Shown here: piece by piece, positions 8,106 through 16,113 of the stretch | Layout of the letters: the number at the start of each line of letters is the position of its first letter | How positions within the stretch are numbered: the stretch's first letter is position 1 | Source of the DNA: Pseudovibrio axinellae | GTDB lineage: Bacteria; Pseudomonadota; Alphaproteobacteria; Rhizobiales; Stappiaceae | Direction of reading: 5' to 3' | NCBI RefSeq assembly: GCF_900110875.1 | Contig: NZ_FOFM01000013.1 | Span: 1 to 64,000 of the forward strand | DNA: 64,000 nucleotides | Made by a program: the position numbers and the translations under genes | The notes under the pieces: model-generated | What the model was told of the DNA's origin: nothing | Databases searched by the model: none | The model's input: only the letters and a program-made list of their open reading frames with translations

Positions 8106-9347
8106 ATGAAAGGCCTTAATGCATTACTGGTTACAGCAGCTTTACTTGCATCAACTACATTTACTCAGGCTGCGGATTTAGAGGTAACACATTGGTGGAC
8201 ATCTGGCGGTGAAGCTGCTGCCGTGCGCGTGTTTGCTGATGCCGTGAACAACTCTGGACACACATGGGTCGACAGCGCGATTGCAGGCGGAGACAATGCC
8301 CGTCCAGTCATCATCAGTCGTATTTCCGGCGGCGATCCAATGCAGGCAACCCAGCTTAATACCGGTCGTGATGCAGAAGACCTGATCAGAGCAGGGCTCA
8401 TGACGGACCTTACCGAAGTTGCCGAAAAAGAAGGTTGGGCCGATATCATACGACCAGCCAAACTGTTGGACAGCTGCCGCTATGAGGGCCGAATTTATTG
8501 CGTACCAGTCAACATCCATTCATTTCAGTGGATGTGGCTAAACAGGAAAGTCTACGAGCAAAACGGACTCGCGGTACCAACAAACTGGTCAGAGTTTGTG
8601 CAGAGCGCACCAACACTACGTGACAAAGGCATTACGCCGCTGGCCGTCGGTGGTGAACCATGGCAGCTCTCCGGAATGTCCGGGGTCTTCCAAGTGGCAG
8701 TGGGCGGCGTCGACCTTTACCGTAAAATAAAAGCCCAAAAGAGCGTCGAAGCGGCATCTGGGCCAGAAATGCGGAAGGTCTTTCAAGCATTTGCCGATGC
8801 CCGTGACCTTGGAGACAATGGCCATGTTGGCAGGGCATGGAACAATGCAACCTCCATGGTCATCACTGGTAAAGCCGCAGCACAAATCATGGGAGATTGG
8901 GCGCAGGGCGAATTCTCAATGGCTGAACAGGTTGCTGGGAAGGACTATGATTGCTTGCCGGGCCTTGGGATGAACCCGGTATTGGATACAGGGGGCGACT
9001 CATTCTTCTTCCCTAAACCAGTCGGCGACCAGCCAGATGTTGTAAAGGCTCAGCTTGAAATGGCCAGCCTGTTGGTTTCCAAGGCTGTTCAGGTTGACTT
9101 TAACCTCAAAAAAGGCTCACTTCCAGTACGCGGGGACGTGGATTTGAACGCTGCAAACTCCTGTATGAAAAAAGGTATTGCGATTCTGAGCGATCCCGAA
9201 AACATCTTGCCGGCCACAGAACAAAGCTTCTCTTCTGATACACAAGGTCAGCTGGAGGATCTTTGGGTTGAGTTCTTCAATGCCCCTGAGATGACCGTTG
9301 ACGAAGCACAAGCGCGCTACGCGCAGATCATCGAATTTGCTGATTAA
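8106..9347 (+). CDS. sugar ABC transporter substrate-binding protein (GtsA-like)
   Basis: Periplasmic binding protein (413 aa) of the carbohydrate ABC family. It has a signal peptide over residues 1-22, then the mature start ADLEVTHWWTSGGE, which is typical of glucose/mannose-type (GtsA) binders. The ATG has a strong ribosome-binding site (GGGAGG, 10 bases upstream). It begins an operon with two permeases and an ATPase. The shared LacI operator ties it to the isomerase/oxidoreductase operon at 42-45 kb, so its ligand is probably the sugar or sugar derivative degraded there. Glucose-like hexoses are the family's best-known ligands, but specificity is not visible. Confidence 0.85.
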   Translation: MKGLNALLVTAALLASTTFTQAADLEVTHWWTSGGEAAAVRVFADAVNNSGHTWVDSAIAGGDNARPVIISRISGGDPMQATQLNTGRDAEDLIRAGLMTDLTEVAEKEGWADIIRPAKLLDSCRYEGRIYCVPVNIHSFQWMWLNRKVYEQNGLAVPTNWSEFVQSAPTLRDKGITPLAVGGEPWQLSGMSGVFQVAVGGVDLYRKIKAQKSVEAASGPEMRKVFQAFADARDLGDNGHVGRAWNNATSMVITGKAAAQIMGDWAQGEFSMAEQVAGKDYDCLPGLGMNPVLDTGGDSFFFPKPVGDQPDVVKAQLEMASLLVSKAVQVDFNLKKGSLPVRGDVDLNAANSCMKKGIAILSDPENILPATEQSFSSDTQGQLEDLWVEFFNAPEMTVDEAQARYAQIIEFAD

Positions 9348-9425
9348 CGCGCAGCATGCCTGAAACCGGGATGAAACGCAGGTCAGCATCAACTGACCTG
9401 CGGCCAGTCTCCTACAGGAGAGGCG

Positions 9426-10322
9426 ATGATGTCGACCTTAAAGCGATCAAATCCCCTTTTTAGAAACCTCAACGCAAAAATTGCCGCCTTACCCATGATC
9501 GCCACCACGCTTGTGGTGTTTCTTGGGTGCTCAATCTGGACCGTCGTCTACTCCTTCACAAAGTCCCGCTCACTGCCTCTCAATGACTTTGTTGGGCTAA
9601 TGCAATACGAGCGTTTGTTTCGTACCTCCAGATGGCTGATCTCACTTGAAAACATCGTCATATATGGTGTGTTTGCATTGGTCTTTTCATTTGTTGTGGG
9701 CTTTGTTCTTGCAGCGCTCATAGATCAGAAAATTCGCTTTGAAAGCACCTTCAGAACCATTTTTCTATACCCCTTTGCCTTGTCATTTATCGTCACTGGT
9801 GTGGTGTGGCAGTGGATTTTAAACCCCACAATGGGTCTACAAGCGTCCATCCGCTCCATGGGCTGGGAGAGTTTTACATTTGACCTGATTGCAGGTCGTG
9901 ACACCGTTATATACGCGCTGTTGATTGCAGGCCTTTGGCAAGGGACCGGCTTCGTCATGGTGCTCATGCTTGCTGGTATTCGCAGCACTGACGACGAAAT
10001 CTGGAAAGCTGCTCGCATCGACGGTATTCCAACCTGGAAGACTTACCTATTCATCGTCATTCCGATGATGCGCGGAGTGATTATGACCACGCTTGTAATC
10101 GTCGCTGCAGGCATCGTTAAGCTCTATGATCTGGTCGTGGCTATGACACAGGGCGGGCCGGGGATTTCCTCGGAAGTTCCGGCAAAATATGTTTACGACT
10201 TCATGTTTGCCCGAGGCAACTTAGGACAGGGGCTTGCAGCTTCCACAGTCATGCTCACCACTGTGCTCATTATCATTATTCCATGGGCCTACCTGGAATA
10301 TGGCAGGAAGAAAAAGGGGTAA
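9426..10322 (+). CDS. sugar ABC transporter permease (MalF/GtsB type)
   Basis: Inner-membrane permease (298 aa) with six predicted membrane segments. The cytoplasmic EAA loop reads EIWKAARIDGIPTWKTYLF and is the contact site for the ATPase. ATG codons at 9426 and 9429 are both possible after the Shine-Dalgarno AGGAGAG. It is the first of two permeases that form the heterodimeric channel, separated from the second by 3 bp. Confidence 0.87.
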   Translation: MMSTLKRSNPLFRNLNAKIAALPMIATTLVVFLGCSIWTVVYSFTKSRSLPLNDFVGLMQYERLFRTSRWLISLENIVIYGVFALVFSFVVGFVLAALIDQKIRFESTFRTIFLYPFALSFIVTGVVWQWILNPTMGLQASIRSMGWESFTFDLIAGRDTVIYALLIAGLWQGTGFVMVLMLAGIRSTDDEIWKAARIDGIPTWKTYLFIVIPMMRGVIMTTLVIVAAGIVKLYDLVVAMTQGGPGISSEVPAKYVYDFMFARGNLGQGLAASTVMLTTVLIIIIPWAYLEYGRKKKG

Positions 10323-10325
10323 GTC

Positions 10326-11267
10326 ATGACGAGCGAGCTGTTACACGACCAGCAAAAACCGCGGACCTATAGCTTTGATGCAAGGCCACATGAGCCCGCT
10401 GGAGCAAAACCTGCCAAACGCTTAAGCCCTGCGCGCATTATGATTTACAGCCTCTTGTTTGTGGCAACGCTATACTACCTGTTGCCGCTTTACGTGATGG
10501 TTATGACCTCGCTGAAAGGGTTACCGGAAATCCGTTTAGGCAACATTTTCTCGCCTCCTATGAAACTCACATTCGCCCCTTGGGTAAAGGCATGGGACGG
10601 CGCTTGCACCGGGCTTTATTGCGAAGGCCTGAAAGTGGGGTTTTGGAATTCAATAAAGATCACAGTCCCCAGCACGATTGTCTCCATCGCGGTGGCCTCT
10701 GTAAACGGTTATGCACTGACCAACTGGAAGTTCAAAGGTTCGGAAGTCTTTTTTGCCATTCTTATTTTTGGGTCCTTTATCCCTTATCAGGTCATGTTAT
10801 TTCCGCTCGTTATCATCACCCGCGAACTGGGCATATTTGGTTCTTTGAGCGGCATTGTGTTCATTCACACCATTTTCGGCATGCCAATACTCACCCTCTT
10901 ATTTCGCAATTATTTCATGTCGTTGCCGCCAGAATTATTTAAGGCAGCACGCGTTGATGGAGCCGGGTTCTGGCGGATCTTCCTTGTGATCCTCGTCCCC
11001 ATGTCTTTGCCCATTTTTGCTGTTGCCTTAATTTTGCAAGTCACCGGGATCTGGAACGACTTCTTATTCGGACTGGTATTTGCCGGCCTCAAAAACTTCC
11101 CCATGACCGTCCAACTCAACAACATCGTCAACGCCACGCAGGGGGTGAAAGAATACAACGTTAATATGGCTGCCGCCTTACTGACAGGGCTTGTGCCGCT
11201 TTCGATATATTTCATTTCTGGCAAGTTGTTTGTGCGCGGTATCGCTGCCGGCGCGGTGAAGGGATAA
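10326..11267 (+). CDS. sugar ABC transporter permease (MalG/GtsC type)
   Basis: Second permease (313 aa). It has a charged N-terminal tail of about 35 residues, then six membrane segments. The EAA loop ELFKAARVDGAGFWRIFLVI is near residue 205. An extra periplasmic insertion with two cysteines (CTGLYCEG) lies between the first two helices and fits the GtsC branch. Only 3-4 bp separate it from its neighbours on each side, so the four genes are one transcript. Confidence 0.87.
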   Translation: MTSELLHDQQKPRTYSFDARPHEPAGAKPAKRLSPARIMIYSLLFVATLYYLLPLYVMVMTSLKGLPEIRLGNIFSPPMKLTFAPWVKAWDGACTGLYCEGLKVGFWNSIKITVPSTIVSIAVASVNGYALTNWKFKGSEVFFAILIFGSFIPYQVMLFPLVIITRELGIFGSLSGIVFIHTIFGMPILTLLFRNYFMSLPPELFKAARVDGAGFWRIFLVILVPMSLPIFAVALILQVTGIWNDFLFGLVFAGLKNFPMTVQLNNIVNATQGVKEYNVNMAAALLTGLVPLSIYFISGKLFVRGIAAGAVKG

Positions 11268-11271
11268 ACTC

Positions 11272-12357
11272 ATGAACTCCATCGAAATCAAAGACCTTTC
11301 TTTGCGCTTTGGTGAGGTTGAGGTTCTCAAAAACCTGAACCTGAGTATTCATAAGGGTGAGTTTCTAGTGTTGCTCGGCTCTTCTGGCTGCGGCAAGTCC
11401 ACACTACTAAACTGTGTTGCCGGACTGCTTGACCTTTCACATGGCCAAATTTTCATCGATGAGCGCAACGTCACGTGGGAAGAACCCAAAGACCGTGGCA
11501 TTGGTATGGTTTTTCAATCGTACGCGCTCTACCCGCAAATGTCGGTACGCGGAAACCTGAGTTTCGGTTTGAAGAATGCGGGCATTCCAAAAGCAGAGAT
11601 TGCGAAACGCATTCAGCGTGCGGCGGAAATCCTCCAGATCCAAGATCTGCTTCACCGTAAACCCGCTGCACTTTCCGGCGGTCAACGTCAACGTGTCGCG
11701 ATTGGTCGTGCTCTGGTGCGTGATGTGGACGTATTTTTGTTCGACGAACCACTCTCGAATCTGGATGCAAAACTGCGGGCAGATTTAAGGGTCGAGATCA
11801 ATCGTCTACATCACCGCCTTAAAAATACGATGATCTACGTCACCCATGATCAAATTGAGGCCATGACACTTGCTGATCGCATTGCAGTGATGCGCGATGG
11901 AAACATTCTCCAGTTGGATGTCCCGAGCCAGATATACAATCGCCCAATTAACAAATATATCGCCGGCTTCATTGGCTCGCCCTCCATGAATTTTCTGGAA
12001 GGCAAGCTCAGCGCAGGCGATAATCCGAGCTTTATCTTTGGGGACGAAAGGTTTGACATGTCCCGCTACCGTTTTGATGGTGAGGGCCAACAAAACGGCG
12101 CAACAACCCTCGGAGTAAGGCCTGAACACATCCGCACAGGCAACGCAGCACAGGAAATGCCGATCTCACGCAACATTGTGGTAGAAGTCGTTGAACCCAT
12201 GGGCTCCGACACCTTGGTTCGGACCCACCTGGCAGGTCAGGAGTTCCGCCTGCGCATGGACGGGCTGGCAAGCGTCAACAAAGGCGACAACCTCCTAGTC
12301 GGCTTCGATCCAGCCCAAGTTTCCCTGTTCGAAACCACCAGCGAGCAACGCCTTTAA
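11272..12357 (+). CDS. sugar ABC transporter ATP-binding protein (UgpC/MsmK family)
   Basis: ATPase (361 aa) energising the preceding permeases. Walker A is GSSGCGKST, the signature is LSGGQRQRVAIGRAL, Walker B is VFLFDEPLSNLD, and the H-loop is VTHDQIEAM. The C-terminal 120 residues are the OB/TOBE regulatory domain usual for carbohydrate importers. It is the last gene of the transporter operon. A 14-bp palindrome (12377-12390) and a short AGCCG/CGGCT hairpin follow. Confidence 0.9.
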   Translation: MNSIEIKDLSLRFGEVEVLKNLNLSIHKGEFLVLLGSSGCGKSTLLNCVAGLLDLSHGQIFIDERNVTWEEPKDRGIGMVFQSYALYPQMSVRGNLSFGLKNAGIPKAEIAKRIQRAAEILQIQDLLHRKPAALSGGQRQRVAIGRALVRDVDVFLFDEPLSNLDAKLRADLRVEINRLHHRLKNTMIYVTHDQIEAMTLADRIAVMRDGNILQLDVPSQIYNRPINKYIAGFIGSPSMNFLEGKLSAGDNPSFIFGDERFDMSRYRFDGEGQQNGATTLGVRPEHIRTGNAAQEMPISRNIVVEVVEPMGSDTLVRTHLAGQEFRLRMDGLASVNKGDNLLVGFDPAQVSLFETTSEQRL

Positions 12358-12376
12358 CATGATCAGATGCTCTTCT

Positions 12377-12390
12377 TATGTCGCGACATA
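12377..12390. repeat. 14-bp perfect palindrome after the ABC operon
   Basis: TATGTCGCGACATA reads the same on both strands and lies 20 bp after the ATPase stop, followed by an AGCCG/CGGCT hairpin at 12401-12416. There is no T-tract, so a classic terminator is not proven. It may act in 3'-end processing or bind a regulator. It differs from the LacI operator. The rest of the 12358-12519 interval shows nothing else. Confidence 0.35.
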
Positions 12391-12519
12391 GATAATACTC
12401 AGCCGCGTTTACGGCTTATATGAGCTGTGACGTCTAATATTGCCTGCTCGAAGCCAATGGTAGAACAAAGCGCCAGCGCCACCCGAAACCGTTTGGTCCT
12501 TAAAAGTCCCAAACCGATT

Positions 12520-13077
12520 TCAAAAGGCCTGATCACTTCCTTCTACAAGTTTCATTTTGGGTATGCGCGCGCGGCAATTCCCATAAGCTTGTTCAACTGT
12601 CACGCTTATAACAGCCTGGGCATTTGGCCATAATTTCTCATCTTCTTTATTCAGCTTGCGAACTTGCGCTTTGCCGTTCACCCGCACACGGCGTTGCTGT
12701 GTGAAGTCGACAAACAACATCCCAATATGAGGGTTCGAGTGCATGTTCCCCAGGGTTTGATAGAGGCCATTCCCGCTAAAGTCAGGAAACACCAAGGTCT
12801 TCTCATCAAATACCTTACATGCGAGCAATGGGATACCATTCGGTGAATACTCTCTCCCACGAAAGCTCGCATCGCAATGTCCTTCTGCACTTGACGTTGC
12901 GATGAAGAAAAAAGGTTGAGCTTCGATAAAGTGAGCCAGAGGCGGTGAAATGGCCTCCCGAAGCATCTTGGGTAGGCTGAATTCATCCCAGTGGTAGCTG
13001 CTAGGATATTTCTCCCTCATATAGAGCTCACCGTCATGTCCCATCAGATTATCAGGACGCAAAGACTGATCATTCAT
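12520..13077 (-). CDS. pyridoxamine 5'-phosphate oxidase (PPOX) family flavoprotein
   Basis: 185-aa split-barrel protein of the PPOX superfamily, probably binding FMN or F420. The core segments FFIATSSAEGHCDASFRG and FSGNGLYQTLGNMHSNPHIGMLFVDF match the family pattern. Its biochemical role is unknown; relatives are FMN-dependent oxidoreductases and haem-binding proteins. It is divergent from the TetR gene at 13252, and a perfect dyad (13125-13138) sits in its promoter region, so it is the probable target of that repressor. Confidence 0.75.
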   Translation of the reverse strand: MNDQSLRPDNLMGHDGELYMREKYPSSYHWDEFSLPKMLREAISPPLAHFIEAQPFFFIATSSAEGHCDASFRGREYSPNGIPLLACKVFDEKTLVFPDFSGNGLYQTLGNMHSNPHIGMLFVDFTQQRRVRVNGKAQVRKLNKEDEKLWPNAQAVISVTVEQAYGNCRARIPKMKLVEGSDQAF

Positions 13078-13124
13078 AAATTTTTAAACCTCTTGAAATT
13101 GGAATAGTACAGCTTCAACATACC

Positions 13125-13138
13125 ACCGACCGGTCGGT
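13125..13138. promoter_or_regulatory. TetR-family operator, site 1 (palindrome)
   Basis: ACCGACCGGTCGGT is a perfect 14-bp palindrome 48 bp upstream of the PPOX gene start. The GACCGGTCGGT half-sites are typical of TetR operators. A near copy lies at 13226-13239 before the regulator gene. Confidence 0.7.
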
Positions 13139-13225
13139 CGTAAAGTCGAAAAATTTAGACGCTCGCTAAATTGAGGGTGCAACAATGGTCCCCTTGACAT
13201 TGAACAAATACCCACTCAAATTAAA

Positions 13226-13239
13226 CCCGACCAGTCGGT
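13226..13239. promoter_or_regulatory. TetR-family operator, site 2
   Basis: CCCGACCAGTCGGT differs from site 1 at two positions and is a near-palindrome. It lies 13 bp before the regulator's start codon, between promoter and ribosome-binding site. The arrangement fits autorepression plus control of the divergent PPOX gene. Confidence 0.65.
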
Positions 13240-13251
13240 AGGAAAAGCGAA

Positions 13252-13959
13252 ATGAAAGTCAGCTACGAAGATTTATTGGAGAAGGCGAGCGTCATGTTGC
13301 GTGACAGGGGCATTCACAACACGTCGATGAGTGACGTCGCCGAGGCAGTGGGCCTTCGCAAAGCATCTTTATACAGTCGCGTAAACAGTAAAGAGGACTT
13401 GGTGCGCGAGGCCTTAGCTCACGCTCTCAAAAAACTGCTGGACGGCCTGACTATAACCGGAGACTGGCTTGTCGATTACTGCAACGCAGTAGACTTCGTT
13501 GCTAATCACTTGAAGGCAAACAGGCGGTGCATAGGGCTTCATTTACTCTACGGATCGGCAGACACGCCCGGCGCCGTATACACCCAAGCCTTTTTCCCTG
13601 GTCTGAAAAGCCGGTTTGAAGAAATTATACTGCAAGGTATGGATAAAGAGGTGGCTGAAGAACTTGCAGAACACACCTTAAGCCTCTTGGAGGGCGCAAC
13701 ACTTTGGCCCATGGTTTACGAAAACACTGAGCCACTAGAGCGAGCGCAGAGGATCCTTACTGCAATCGCACAGGACTTGATCCCCCCAGAAACCGACGAG
13801 CGCGTCTTAAACATCCTAGAGAGGTTCCCAGCAGAGGTAGCAGCACGGAGCAAAACAGTTCGCAGCCTCGCAAAAGAACTGGCTGAAACCGAGGCAGAGC
13901 TTTTAAGGGTGCGGGCAGCCCTTGCTGGGCAGATCGAAGCCGAGAGTTGTTTTCTCTGA
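13252..13959 (+). CDS. TetR/AcrR family transcriptional regulator
   Basis: 235-aa regulator. The N-terminal helix-turn-helix covers about residues 9-50, with MSDVAEAVGLRKASLYSRV as the recognition region. The rest is the helical ligand and dimer domain; the last 40 residues form a predicted coiled coil (Ala/Glu/Leu-rich), slightly longer than the family norm. It faces the PPOX gene across a region with two dyads, so it probably represses both itself and that gene. The inducer is unknown. Confidence 0.85.
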   Translation: MKVSYEDLLEKASVMLRDRGIHNTSMSDVAEAVGLRKASLYSRVNSKEDLVREALAHALKKLLDGLTITGDWLVDYCNAVDFVANHLKANRRCIGLHLLYGSADTPGAVYTQAFFPGLKSRFEEIILQGMDKEVAEELAEHTLSLLEGATLWPMVYENTEPLERAQRILTAIAQDLIPPETDERVLNILERFPAEVAARSKTVRSLAKELAETEAELLRVRAALAGQIEAESCFL

Positions 13960-14182
13960 AACTCCGATTGTTTAACTTTCTAAAATCGCTTCCGCATCTA
14001 TCTTTGATCGGTGGTAGATGGTGCGTCTGGGTATTCGCCCTAACATCCAAGGCCAAAGGAAGGTGATAGGATCATTACCAGTTTGGTTACGGTTTCATGC
14101 CGTCTTTGCGAACTGGTAAAGACCAAAGCGAACCAACGAATAGCTCAGGCGAAAACCTCCCAGGGATGATGTCTGAAAACAA

Positions 14183-14222
14183 GAGCAGGAGTGCCCTCGT
14201 CCGGCCTCCTGCTCGTTTTCTT
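14183..14222. terminator. rho-independent terminator, possibly bidirectional
   Basis: GAGCAGGAG (14183-14191) pairs with CTCCTGCTC (14206-14214) and is followed by GTTTTCTTT. The minus strand also reads T-rich after the stem, so it can end both the rightward transcript and the glyoxalase-related gene. The rightward TetR gene ends 220 bp earlier, so the stretch 13960-14182 may also be a short untranslated RNA. I see no ORF in it. Confidence 0.7.
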
Positions 14223-14239
14223 TATAAGTGTTTGAACAC

Positions 14240-14677
14240 TTACAGCTGTGTCAGAACCATATGCGGCTCGCCGTCTGAAGTTCTCTCACTGGTGGTGCCA
14301 TCTGCATTGATGGTACACGTTACCCGCTGGCGATAAGCCGAGAAGCTGTCAAAGCTCACCACATCCACCGGTTCATCAAAATGCAGCGTCAAACGCACAC
14401 GACAGGTTGCCGTTGAGCTGTGAACACCAAGAACCTCTGCTGCAAAGCGCTGTCCAAGATACTTACCCGTCACCCTTTGGCCAGGGCGCAGGAACAGTAC
14501 AGGCGGGCGATTGCCGACAGCTGCATAAAGGGTATTCCAGTCCTTATACCCTTGTTGTTGGGCAATCAGTTCCAGGGTTTGTGAGTGAGAGAGGGGTTCG
14601 CCGCGCTTTTCCAACGCAACGCGCAATTGCTTTGCCTGCGTTTTTAATGCGGAAAGGGAAGGAAGAGATCCGTTCAT
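14240..14677 (-). CDS. glyoxalase-related small protein
   Basis: 145 aa. The N-terminal 50 residues contain a conserved helical pattern, LKTQAKQLRVALE ... SLSHSQTLELIAQQQGYKDWNTL. I recall this from proteins annotated as glyoxalase superfamily/glyoxalase-related, where it may be a nucleic-acid- or partner-binding module. The remainder is beta-rich, with no metal ligands of a true glyoxalase evident. Function is unknown. It ends next to the terminator at 14183-14222. Confidence 0.55.
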   Translation of the reverse strand: MNGSLPSLSALKTQAKQLRVALEKRGEPLSHSQTLELIAQQQGYKDWNTLYAAVGNRPPVLFLRPGQRVTGKYLGQRFAAEVLGVHSSTATCRVRLTLHFDEPVDVVSFDSFSAYRQRVTCTINADGTTSERTSDGEPHMVLTQL

Positions 14678-14869
14678 ATCATAGCCTCAAACTATGCGGG
14701 ATGAACTTGATGGGGCTCGCATTGCCATCAACCCGCTTATTTGGGCTGCATGTGCACACTGTCTTCAGGCTTCACCAAGAGCTTAAACTCCGCGAGCGGC
14801 AGGGGCCTGAACCCGTGGCACGCAAAATACACAGGAACACAAAGCCTGTCAAACACACACCTTGAGAGC

Positions 14870-16021
14870 CTAGTAGAACTTGCCCCTTGCAGTTACTGGC
14901 CAGAGGGTTTCAACAAATCCGTTGCGCAGGCCCACATACCAATCATGGAGATTGCAGGTGGGGTCACAGTGCCCTGGGATCAGCAAGAGCCTGTCATTCA
15001 ACTTCAAGGAGTTTGCCCGGTCTTTCAGGACACCATGTTCGTCCGAAAAGACAAGGCTTTGCAGGTCAGGCCGATCCAAGACCGTTGGCAGTCCGGAGTC
15101 GATGCTATGAGCTTTCAGGCCAGCATCACAAACGGCCTGACCGTCAATATCAATGGACATGATCGATGTGAGCAGGAAGAGAGCATGCTTGAACGCTGGT
15201 AGGTGTGCGCCTTCTTTGGTTTTCACCTTGCGATAGTCCGCATCCATAAAAAGATAGGAGCCGCATTGCAGCTCGTTAAAGACGCCAGAGGCTGCTTCAA
15301 ACGGGTAGCTGCCCGTTCCCGCGCCGCCGACGATTTCGCAGGTGATGTCATGGCTTGCCAGCAAATCCACCGCGTCCTTGGTGATTGTGATTGCTGTGTC
15401 CAGCAGTGCCTTTCTCTGTGCATATTCATAGGCATGTTGCGCTGAGCCCTGATAGGATTGAAGCCCTGCAAACCTAAGATGAGGTGTGGTAAGGATCGCT
15501 TGTGCAAGTTCAAGAGCGGCTGCGCTGTCAGTCACACCGCACCGCCCGCCGCCGCAATCCAGCTCCACCAAAACTTCCAGCTCTGTGTTATGTCTTGCAG
15601 CCGCTCTGGAAAGCTCGGCGATATTGCTTAGGTCGTCTGTGCAAACCAAGATGCGCGCGCCCAATTTGGGAAGTTGAGCTAAGCGGTCGATCTTGTTTGG
15701 GTCGCACACCTCATTAGAGACGAGGATATCGGCAATACCGGCACGTGCGAGCGCTTCGGCTTCGCTTACCTTTTGGCAACAGACCCCGCACGCACCGCCA
15801 CTGTTGATTTGAAGCTGTGCAATATCGGCTGATTTGTGCATTTTGCAGTGTGCTCTGTGACGCACGCCGTAATGGGTGATCTCATCGCGCATCTTAACAA
15901 GGTTATGGTCAAAAGCATCCAGGTCTATGATCAGCGCAGGTGTTTGCACCTCTTCTAGCCTCATGCCGGGCAGGGCCGGGATATCGTAGCCTGGAGCGTA
16001 CTTAGAAAAATCTTTTGTCAC
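14870..16021 (-). CDS. D-threonine aldolase / 3-hydroxy-D-aspartate aldolase family (DSD1-type) PLP enzyme
   Basis: 383-aa fold-type III PLP enzyme with an alanine-racemase-like N-terminal barrel. The motif HCKMHK (residues 58-63) contains the probable PLP lysine, Lys60. A C-terminal PGHCDPTCN segment (about 351-359) supplies His and Cys ligands for the divalent metal, as in D-threonine aldolase and 3-hydroxyaspartate aldolase/dehydratase. It would cleave a beta-hydroxy-D-amino acid to glycine plus an aldehyde. It lies 92 bp downstream of the E1-like transketolase on the same strand and is probably cotranscribed. The precise substrate cannot be assigned; the BhcC-type activity is one option, but no other bhc genes are here. 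Confidence 0.78.
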   Translation of the reverse strand: MTKDFSKYAPGYDIPALPGMRLEEVQTPALIIDLDAFDHNLVKMRDEITHYGVRHRAHCKMHKSADIAQLQINSGGACGVCCQKVSEAEALARAGIADILVSNEVCDPNKIDRLAQLPKLGARILVCTDDLSNIAELSRAAARHNTELEVLVELDCGGGRCGVTDSAAALELAQAILTTPHLRFAGLQSYQGSAQHAYEYAQRKALLDTAITITKDAVDLLASHDITCEIVGGAGTGSYPFEAASGVFNELQCGSYLFMDADYRKVKTKEGAHLPAFKHALFLLTSIMSIDIDGQAVCDAGLKAHSIDSGLPTVLDRPDLQSLVFSDEHGVLKDRANSLKLNDRLLLIPGHCDPTCNLHDWYVGLRNGFVETLWPVTARGKFY

Positions 16022-16113
16022 GGCACTATTCCTGAAACTGTAAAATGCAGAGCAACAGTGAACAAGAATGAGCGCCGGAGCAATGGGGTGTCCACTGTTC
16101 CGGCAAGGTCTTT

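Noticed and set aside
14407-15202. Plus-strand ORFs opposite the glyoxalase-related and aldolase genes
   Set aside because: They are antisense to well-supported genes and lack family features.
14870-16021. Alanine racemase
   Set aside because: The HCKMHK motif and C-terminal His/Cys metal site point to the D-threonine aldolase/DSD1 family, not to a racemase.
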